Notes under the pieces: generated by a model
The model's database searches: none
Told to the model about the DNA's origin: nothing
What the model saw: the letters and a program-made list of their open reading frames with translations, nothing else
Made by a program: the position numbers and the translations under genes
In this document: piece by piece, positions 21,013 through 29,059 of the stretch
How the letters are laid out: each line of letters opens with the position of its first letter
How positions within the stretch are numbered: position 1 is the stretch's first letter
Assembly (NCBI GenBank): GCA_973895155.1
Contig: OZ316895.1
Span: 20,336,001-20,400,000 of the forward strand
Direction of reading: 5' to 3'
Origin: Marsupella aquatica
Taxonomy: Eukaryota; Marchantiophyta
Length of the DNA stretch: 64,000 bases

Positions 21013-21440
21013 TTGAGGGTATGCTTTCTTTATTTCATTAACATGAAGGGGTGGAACACTCTAGGAGTTGCAGGGCACTTCCCCATCGTTTTGAAAGTTT
21101 TGGCTAATGCATATGCATTGCGAGAGCTCGGGCATCTGAAAGGTAAAGCTTGTTTTCCTGGCATTTTTTATTTTTACTGTAACTTGAGGGTCTATCATCC
21201 CTTTCTATAGTTTACCATAAGTCATTGCTTAATTCATTGTATATTTGCAGATTTATCCCTCCTACTTCCAGATTGGGTTCATCAAGTTTGGACCAAAAGA
21301 CCTATAGGCATTGCTGAGCCCGGGTCTCATAAAGGTATTTTTTCCTTTCATTTCAGTTTAATATGTCTACATAGGAATTACAAATGATCGTTTTAGCTAT
21401 TTGATTACTAACTCACTATTCCAAATCTTCCACTTGCCAG
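21013..21440 (+). other. Leader of the rightward CACTA gene
   Basis: Short open frames and plausible donor/acceptor pairs occur here (for example 'ctgaaag gtaaag' at 21142 and 'tttgcag' at 21250), so untranslated exons are possible. The sequence 'ttccacttgccag' directly before the ATG at 21441 is itself acceptor-like. No protein similarity is seen. Confidence 0.35.
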
Positions 21441-22593
21441 ATGTCTTCATCCTCTACAACTTCCACCACATCAGACTCCTCCTCTGATGAGGACATAGAT
21501 CCTCCTCATCAGCCTGAAACAGCCGCTCGTCAACCTAGTGGTCCACCACGCCAACTTTGCAGTTGTAAAAAATGTGTGGGGATGGTTGTCCAGAAGTCAT
21601 ATGTATATGCAGACCATATTTCTCGATATGGACAACATCGAGGTCTTACACCCGGAGCCTCTTCATCCCATACGGTGAGTTGTAAACTTACTATGGTTTA
21701 TTTTTTATTCAATAAATATTGCTAGCATGATAAGTTGGGGAAGTTTACAATCACTTTGTTGGATTTGTTCCCTATAGGTATCTAATAGGCCTACACCCAC
21801 GGCACCAGCACCCTATGTTCCCTCACAAGGAGTTCTAGATGCTATAGGCTCGGCCCTTTCACAAGCTTTCCGTTTAGTTGGAGCAGAGCGAAGTGGTGTT
21901 GGGACAGTTCAGGGTGATGGTATTGTTACACGAGGGAAAAAACGGTCTAAAAAGCAACCTAGAGGGGAAGTTGATCAGTACACCTGTAGGGTTGATGGTA
22001 GGTGGGGACCTTGTACATTCACAGGGAAATGTGTTCCTATCATAAAGGATTGGAATCCTGATTGCCTTGGTTTGCCATGTGATATAACCTATGGTGAGGA
22101 AATAGAGGTTTGGGGAAGACATTGGATTGTCAAAAGTTCTACACTAGGGGAGAGACATGGGTATGGAATTTTTTCTTGCCAGGACATCATTGTGGATGAT
22201 ATGGGTGGAAAAGGGCGCTCTCAAGATGGACCAACGTTGTTCCCATATGGTGGACCCATTTACAAGCGGAGACATTGGAACATGTTCCTTGTACAACACC
22301 CTGAGTGGAAGACTTATGCATTGGACATGGATACTTTTGATGGTTGCACTAGGAAGTATAGTGAACAACGTATAATTGATGGTGATCCCATCCGTAGTGG
22401 AAATATAGCCGGTTTCATTAACAGTACTGTGGGGACCCGGCCTAAGCGTAGGAAAAACTATGAATGGGTTTTTGTTGATGGTCCCCCTCCAACACCATAT
22501 GGGCAGAGATATCATCATGACCATTGTCTAGTTGTAGCTACTAGGACCATCAAGGTCAGAGAGGAGTTGTTTACACATTATGAGTGGGATTAG
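21441..22593 (+). CDS. SET-domain protein carried by the CACTA element
   Basis: Exons 21441-21674 (78 codons) and 21778-22593 (272 codons) join in phase 0 to give 349 residues. Exon 1 is Ser/Asp-rich, then CSCKKC and VYADHISRYGQH, like the N-terminus of Tnp2 transposases. Exon 2 has a basic patch (KKRSKKQPRG), a cysteine-rich stretch (CRVDGRWGPCTFTGKC) and a SET-like domain: RHGYGIFSCQDI (GxG block), GDPIRSGNIAGFINST (where RFxNHxC is usual) and EELFTHYEW (ELxxDY block). SET domains methylate lysines, mostly in histones. The missing His and Cys in the FINS motif make activity uncertain. The 103-bp intron has GTGAGT and CTATAG borders. The 22790 transposase exon could replace exon 2 in the same frame. 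Confidence 0.7.
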
Positions 22594-22789
22594 GCTTATT
22601 TTAGGGACATGTGTTATTTATATGTTCCTTCATGCTTTGTGAACATATATTTTGTAAGTTAGGGTTTACACCCTAAACCTATGATGTTCTTTCACATTGT
22701 ATGTTAATAATATGTGTCGATATTGTTTTTGTCTTATGAGGGATTTAATTTGGAGTTTGATTGTGAATGCTTTATTGTATTGTCCATAG

Positions 22790-25700
22790 AATGTGCGACC
22801 TAGTCAAGATATGTTGCCAAGGAGGTTGAGAGCTACATATGAAGAAATGGGCATGCCACAAGACGGAGTCACATCATCAACAGATTCTTCATCCAATGAC
22901 AGTGACAATGAGGGTTTGGATGAAGGGGCACCTAGGACAGATTTTGAGGTCATGCAGGACCAGGAGACAGCCATGGATGACTTCATGACAGATTGGTTTG
23001 GTGTGGACGTTGATGGTGAAGGACGTGGACCACCCAATGAAGGAGCTCCTCCACCAAATGCTGCACATGACCCCCGACCTCAACATACACCAGAAGGTCA
23101 ACAACAATGGGAAGAAGCGGAGGCACATGCTAGAACACTTATTTATGGGGGTGCTCGTTTGAATAGACTCTCTGCCATCTTGGCATTGATGAATCTTCAG
23201 GCAAAACACAAGGCAAGCAATGCCCTTCTATCGGATTTGTTTGCAATTTGCCATGACCTCATATTACCTAGTAACAATGTATTGCCAGGAACTTGGAAGG
23301 AGGCAAAGAGAGTTCTATCATCCATTGGTATGGAATATCATATCATTCATGCTTGTGTGAATGACTGCATCCTATATCATGAGACCAATGCCAACATAAC
23401 TGAGTATCCAATTTGTCATGAGCCTCGATATGACAACAACATGTTGACGGAAAAGGTGCCCAGGAAAGCTGTCCGTTGGTTTCCCATTATTCCTCAATTG
23501 TTGCATATGTATCGATGTTCTGACTTGGCAGAATTGATTGTATGGCATAAGACACATCGATCAGAGGCTGGTGTCATGCGGTTGTCAGTTGACTCCCTTG
23601 CTCACAAGCATGTGGAGGCACAATGGCCAGAGTTTGCACATGACCCTCGTCATGTGAGGTTGGGGTTGGCATCGGATGGGGTCAGCCCACACTCCCTTGG
23701 TGGGAAAGGACGCCCAACTTTAGTTTGGCCGGTGGTTGTTATGAATTACAATCTTCCACCATGGTTGTCCATGAAAAAGGGCTTCTTATTGCTATCATTG
23801 ATTATCCCAGGTCCATCTAAGGTAAAAAACATGGACACCTATTTGGCACTATTGGTTGGGAAACTCCAAAAATTATGGGACGGTGTGTGGGCCTATGATG
23901 GTCAAAAAACTATAGGGGGATTACCACGTGTCTTCAAATTGAAGGGAATCAATATGTGGACCATGCATGACTATCCTGGTAAAGGGTATGGATTGGTGTT
24001 TTTTTATGTATTAGAGAGTTTGTTTTAAAAGAAGTCCCTCATATTTATGTATGTACATGAACTTTTTAAATCCTTTGACTCTAATTGAGAAAGTTGTTTT
24101 GGTTTGGGTTTGTTGCAGGGTTTGGGTTTGTTTCAGGGTTACAAACTCAAGGGTATAAGGCATGCTCCACTTGTGGTCCAAGCCTTGAAGATATGGCCAA
24201 GTACTCAAGATGGCTTTGCAAGATAATCTACCTTGGGCATACCAAGTTTCTTCCACTTGGACATGAGATGAGGTCTGACCCCCTTCTATTTTCAGACTTT
24301 GACATGATCAATGGTGATGAGCGTGACATACCTGAGCGTACATCCTTTGCACATTGGAAATCCATAGCTGATAGGGTGGCAGACCCTAACGACCCCATGA
24401 CATTTGATGGAAGTGGGTTGACAAGGTGGAGTATACTAGCCACATTGCCGTATTGGCCAGAGTTGAAGATTCATCATTTGTTAGACCCCATGCATATAGA
24501 GGGAAACGTTGGGAAGGGTTGATCAAGCATTTTTATGGAGAAAATGACCATAATTTTAGGGAGGCATGCCAGGATCTAGAACGACATCCAAATGTATGGA
24601 TAACAGTTGATGCATCAACAGGGATGGAACACCGTCCTTCAGCTCCTTGGGTTTTGAGTGTTGGTGAAAGAAGAGAGTTTCAACAACGCATAGGTCAGAT
24701 GCGGTTTCCTACAGGCTATGGTGCCAATCTCCGGAAAGCTTTTGGGATGGAGGACAGTCATAAGTGGCCAATGTATTTGAAGACACATGACTATCACCGT
24801 TTACTACAACATATACTTCCTATGGCAATCATAGGCTTGGGCAGTGAAGAAGTGCAAGACACCCTATGGTCATTGGGCACTTTGTTGAGATGAATATGCT
24901 CAAAGGAAATATATGAAGAAGAGATCCCACGGATGGAGGTATTGGCAACAGAGGTAGTGTGCAAGTTAGAGAAGGCCCTCCCTCCTTCCTTCTTTGATTG
25001 TCAAGTACATTTACTTGTTCATCTTGTGAGGGAGGTTGCCATTGCTGGTCCAGTGCATTGTCGTTGGATGTATTGGTTGCAAAGGTATATGGCTGTGTTA
25101 AAGGCTTATATACGGAATCGTGCATGAGTGGAGGGGAGCATGGCAACAGGATACTTGGCAGCTGAGAATATGTTCTATTGCAGCAACATCTTAGCTACCA
25201 TTGATCCTAGTTGTCCACGCAGTTGGATGGAAGAGAGAGAAATGGAGGAGGATCGTTTAACAGGAGCCAAAAAACACGCTTATTGACCGGAGTGGAGTTG
25301 ACACAGATGACTACTTTCATGTTGAGTAATAGTACTGTGATGGAAGAATGGAGAGAGTTTATGAGGATGCAAAGAGGGAGAGTCGTCGCCCAAGGATTTT
25401 TCCAAAGTTCCTTGAGTATATGAGGGAGAAAGTACTTCAGTTGGATGCTATGGTGGCCCAAGATGAGAGTGTATCACATTTTCCAGATATGACTCCTGAT
25501 CAAGGTTCGAACAATTGTTCATGGCCCTTTGAGACTTGTTCAGACCAGAACAACAATGTGGACACAAGGAAGACATTTCAGGATTTCTGACCTTGATGAG
25601 AAGAGGGGTAGAACTTTTGACTATGGAGTTCAAGGGCAGTTCATGCAGGATTCACAAAGTAGCTGCCATGACACCAATGTCATCCGAGATGTGGTGCCTC

Positions 25701-25870
25701 ACTATGGGAAGATAGAGGAGATCTTGATTGTATCCTATGATGCGGATACAAAATTTGAAGAGTATGTCTTCAAGTGTAAGTGGTTCAAAATTCACTTGGT
25801 TGGTGAGAATCGCACAGTACTTCTTGATGATTGTGGGTTTACTCGACTGAAGACATCATTCAGCAACTAG
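22790..25870 (+). pseudogene. CACTA Tnp2 transposase with DUF4218/DUF4216-like regions
   Basis: Exon 22790-23978, then a 140-bp intron, then 24119 onward; the join gives HDYPGFGFVSGL and GYKACSTCGP. The Tnp2 core is clear: KVPRKAVRWFPIIPQL, VRLGLASDGVSPHS, YNLPPWLSMKKGF, DPMHIEGNVGK. DUF4218 follows (CKLEKALPPSFFD, VHLLVHLVREV, RWMYWLQRYM) and DUF4216 at 25680-25860 (VVPHYGKIEEI, YVFKCKWFK). Transposase acts on element ends in the nucleus. It is broken by a frameshift near 24520 (after GNVGK), two more near 24885-24900, an in-frame TGA at 25125 where Arg is expected (NRA-stop-VEGSM), and a frameshift near 25275. No start codon precedes 22790 in frame except an ATG at 22809, so exon 1 at 21441 is the probable N-terminus. 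Confidence 0.85.
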
Positions 25871-26330
25871 CTTTCAACCATCTCATTGGCAAACATCTGA
25901 ACCGTTTACATTCCCAAGTCACCTTGAGCAGTGTTTCTATATTTCGTACCCACCAGACCCAGAGGAGTGATCAGTTATACCGTATGTGCCACGATCTCGT
26001 TCCATTATCTCAGAAAAACCTGAAGTTATTATTGTGTCAAACGGAGGAGAGGATGAGGACCAAGTTTGATGCATCACTAGTAGTAAAACTTGTTGTGAGC
26101 GTATAATTGTGATTATATTAACTATCATGGTTTTGTTTATATTTACCTATTTATTTTCTTCTTTTGTCTTACAAACACTTGGACTTTGAAATTTCATTTT
26201 ACTGCTATACATGCAACCCTAGCCACTAGAAAAGTTATCCTCATGCATGCCACTTTTTTGAAATCCCTAGCTTATAACCTAAACACATGCATTCTCCATC
26301 TTCTAAAGTATTCTCTCAAAAATTTCCATT
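25871..26330. other. 3' region of the rightward transposon gene
   Basis: Open frames end here with no further domain. Two sequences look like CACTA termini (cactagtagtaaaac at 26075, cactagaaaag at 26224), but neither has a matching partner or target duplication. Confidence 0.35.
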
Positions 26331-26770
26331 CTGAAAACTTTGCAAACAACTCTCTTTGCGAAATATTATTTGAACCAGACAGGAAGGAATTTTTGAACCT
26401 CTTGTGAATCCAATTCCATTGGTACTTGTGATACAAATACGTTCTCAAACTTGCGACCAAATTGGCTTCGGTACTTTGCGATCCACCGTTCTTCACAACA
26501 CTTTCCGAACATAATAGGTTCACAAACCATTTGTGATAGTATTAGTCTCGCTAAATTATGAACCAAAATGTATCCGAATACGGTCGCGATGGTCGCGGAC
26601 TCACAAAATCGTTGCGAGACAACTAGTATCTAAACGTGTTGCAAAGTCAATAACATCAAAAATTAATTGCGATGTCTGTAGCTTTGCAACTTGAATGTGC
26701 GATGGTAAGAGCATGGGATATTGTGATGCGTGTTGCATCACAAAATATCTGAAGGTTCTAACATTGCAAG
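26330..26770. repeat. Right subterminal repeats of the CACTA element
   Basis: A dense run of ctttgcg, acttgtgat, cttgcgacc, ctttgcgatcc, ttcacaaacc, tttgtgatag, gtcgcgatggtcgcgg, gttgcgagac, ttgcgatg and gtgcgatgg in both orientations. The motifs match those at 17310-17690, supporting a single element between them. Confidence 0.6.
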
Positions 26771-26877
26771 GCCTTCCCGACGTCAAAAAACAAGTCCTAA
26801 AGAGTTGGAAAGTGCTCAACAATACCTTGACATTATATGCTCCTTTTGGGTGAAACCCTTATGAAGTAGACCCACGC

Positions 26878-27786
26878 ATGCACGTTGGCTTGGATCTCCA
26901 TGTTGGGGATGTTCAAATTTTGGATTCTTTTGTTGAGCCAAGAGCTTACACCCTTGCGGTCGCGGATATTCCCTATGGTTTTAATGCTCTTGGTTTGGAG
27001 TTTGATGAAATGTCCTTCACAGAAAAGGATGTTTTAGATATGGTGACAAGTTTTTCAAAGATGACGACCGCTAAGCAGTGGAGGTTTGTTGTGATCCATT
27101 CACTACAACAAACTAATATGATGATGTCTGCACTTGAGAGTGTATGCAACTGTGGGGTCGAGGCTGGAATCTGGGAGAAGACTAACATTCATGAGCGTCC
27201 CGCTGGCGCTCGATTGGCATGGGGTTTTGAGAACTGGTTGATGAGTTTCTATAGCGAGGAAGGCATTCGGAACATGAACATGTACAATTTCCAACCGGAT
27301 GAGTCTCCCATCAATATCATCAAGGTTCCATGTGTAACCAAGAAGTCCATTGATCTGTTGGGATGTGTTGTGAACCCGTATCAGAAGCCTGTTGGTTTGG
27401 AGGCTTGGTTTATTTCCCATTTCTCTGAGAAAGAGGATTGGGTTATAGATCTTTGCTGTGTAACCGGATTGATGTTAGCTGCTACGCTCCTCAATTCTTG
27501 TCAGGGTTGTGCTGTCGATAAGAGTTCTGCGCAGATTGATTTTGTGAAATCTCGGATCATGACTCTGGAGTCAAACTGGAATTTATTTGAGGAATCCTAG
27601 ATTGAAGGGCACGGCGTTGAAGGTCATGAGATTCAACCACCAATTGCAGGCCAGTTGGGTGTTCTTGGGACATCAACTTACACAATTGAAGTCATGAAGG
27701 AGACCAAAGAGGAACAAGAAGCAACTAAGGAAGAGCCTCCCATAACATCAAATGAGGATGATCTCAATGACATGTTATTAGATTAG
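26878..27786 (+). pseudogene. DNA N6-adenine/N4-cytosine methyltransferase-like gene
   Basis: The frame opens at 26854, has its first ATG at 26878 and runs 240 codons to a TAG at 27598. It has a beta-class layout with the catalytic motif before the cofactor motif: VADIPYGFN near residue 30 (motif IV, normally (D/S)PPY), PAGARLAWGFENWL near 107, NPYQKPVGLEAWFI near 172, then VIDLCCVTG near 197 (motif I, normally DxxxGxG) and an AVDKSSAQIDFVKSR acceptor-strand region. After the TAG the same frame continues for 61 codons as an acidic tail ending DDLNDMLLD-stop at 27786. The original protein was probably about 300 residues, so the TAG looks like a premature stop. Ile in DIPY and Val in CCVTG are unusual. 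It may be transposon cargo, as it lies between CACTA subterminal repeats and a CACTA-like terminus. Confidence 0.6.
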
Positions 27787-27799
27787 TTCCCAACGACTC

Positions 27800-28050
27800 A
27801 CCATCGTAGCCCATAAAAGACTGAAAATGACTCACCAAAGCTACCCACACAAAGACTAAAATAGATTGAAAATCCAGTCTATTAAACGACTTATAAACCA
27901 GTTCTATAAAGGACTCAGTTGATTATAGTAACAAAACATACGAATCGCAGTCCTATAAAGGACTGGAGTCCTTCCTAGTCGTTTCCAAGTCCTATACAGT
28001 ACTGAATAGTCATTTAATGGGGTCTAAATACCCCCCGGTTTCTACTAGTG
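27800..28050. mobile_element. CACTA-like right terminus with AGTCCTATA subterminal motifs
   Basis: The segment ends CCGGTTTCTACTAGTG at 28050, the reverse complement of CACTAGTAGAAACCGG, a typical plant CACTA end. The preceding 230 bp repeats AGTCCTATA/TATAGGACT motifs (about 27895-27995). These differ from the TTGCGA motifs of the element to the left, so this may end a second element that contains the methyltransferase ORF. No matching left end was found. Confidence 0.5.
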
Positions 28051-28089
28051 TGTGCTAGTTAGAATTTCTTGGCATCACAGTCATATTGT

Positions 28090-28265
28090 TATCAATGAGG
28101 AATGGAGTTGTCGATAAATTTATCGGATTCTGTATTCCATCAAGAAGAACCGTTGTAACCTTTGTTCATGCAATAAATTTATCGGACTTTGCATTCCATC
28201 AAGAAGCACCTTAACCTTTGTTCATGCGATAAATTTATCGGACTTTGCATTCCATCAAGAAGCAC
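28090..28265. repeat. Palindrome CGATAAATTTATCG repeat cluster
   Basis: Three units of about 57 bp carry GATAAATTTATCGGA followed by 'ctttgcattccatcaagaag'. The palindrome and the flanking 'attcc' match the array at 3.8-4.2 kb. Confidence 0.75.
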
Positions 28266-28690
28266 TTTGCATTCCACGCTCTAGTTATTCCACTTCCTCC
28301 GCTCTAGCTATTCCACTCCCTTGTTTGTCACGGTGTTCTAGTTGTCGAATGGAGTTGTCGGGCTCAAGGACGACCGTCTGGGCCTCCGGATGGACTTTGA
28401 CTTCTGAGGGCTTGAGTGTGAGCTCCTCTTGGGCCCAAGACCAATGGAGTTGACGTCATGGGCAATGGACGCTTGGGGCGCAAGTTATGGCCCAATCCGG
28501 GTTGGGCCGATCGTGGGCCTCAAGCGGCGATGAGACCTGAGGGCCTAGGCATGAGCACTGGGTCGGCCCAATCACAACGAGCTAAGGCACTCCTCTTGCA
28601 AATGCCTAACGAGAAAGTTATGGGCGTTGCTAGTTGGTGGCGCGTCCATTATGCGCGATAGGATCGAGGTTGGGGGCCAAATGTTTAGGG
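28266..28690. other. GC-rich noncoding stretch
   Basis: Locally GC-rich with gggcc/ggccca motifs. The only frame (67 codons at 28458) has no support. Confidence 0.4.
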
Positions 28691-29059
28691 ACCTGTGATG
28701 CCTAGCCAGGAATCACTAGGCCAGTTTAAATGGAAAAAGGAGTGTACCCTGGAAACACATTAGTATAGTAACAAAAACAAGGAAAATATAAACAATTAAG
28801 GGTGACTATGGAACCCAAGCCGAGGCTGGAAGTAAGGACGTCGGTGGAGGGAACATGATTAGGGTTAGGGCGCGCTAAGTGCCAGCGGCTATGGGTAACC
28901 AATGGGAAGGAAGACCAGGCAGGAGGGGGGTAAGGACCGATCGCAAGGAATGGTGGCTCATTTTGCAAGCACGAACTAAGCAGACGACTACGTGAAGCCA
29001 ACTACTGTCACCTGCTTAGGCAAACAGTACTCTGGGCAAGAGCAAATATCAACTATCAA

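Larger units (their letters stand above)
17150..26800. mobile_element. CACTA (En/Spm) DNA transposon, decayed
   Basis: The element is recognised by its gene set. A leftward TNPA-like gene (18018-19879) and a rightward Tnp2 transposase with DUF4218- and DUF4216-like parts (22790-25870) diverge from a TTTAGGG-rich region. Both flanks carry many short TTGCGA / TTGTGA / TTCGCAA motifs in both orientations (17310-17680, 18570-18770, 26330-26760), as expected of CACTA subterminal repeats. I could not find paired CACTA termini, so the limits are approximate. A SET-domain exon is embedded in the rightward gene. Frameshifts and in-frame TGA codons show that both transposase genes are now broken. Confidence 0.75.

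Noticed and set aside
26075-26092. CACTAGTAGTAAAAC as left end of a second CACTA element
   Set aside because: It resembles the inverted right end at 28050 for only about nine bases; the subterminal motifs and the flanking 3 bp (CAT against TGT) do not match.
27106-27120. CACTACAACAAAC resembling a CACTA terminus
   Set aside because: It lies inside the methyltransferase-like reading frame (HSLQQTN) with no partner and no target duplication.
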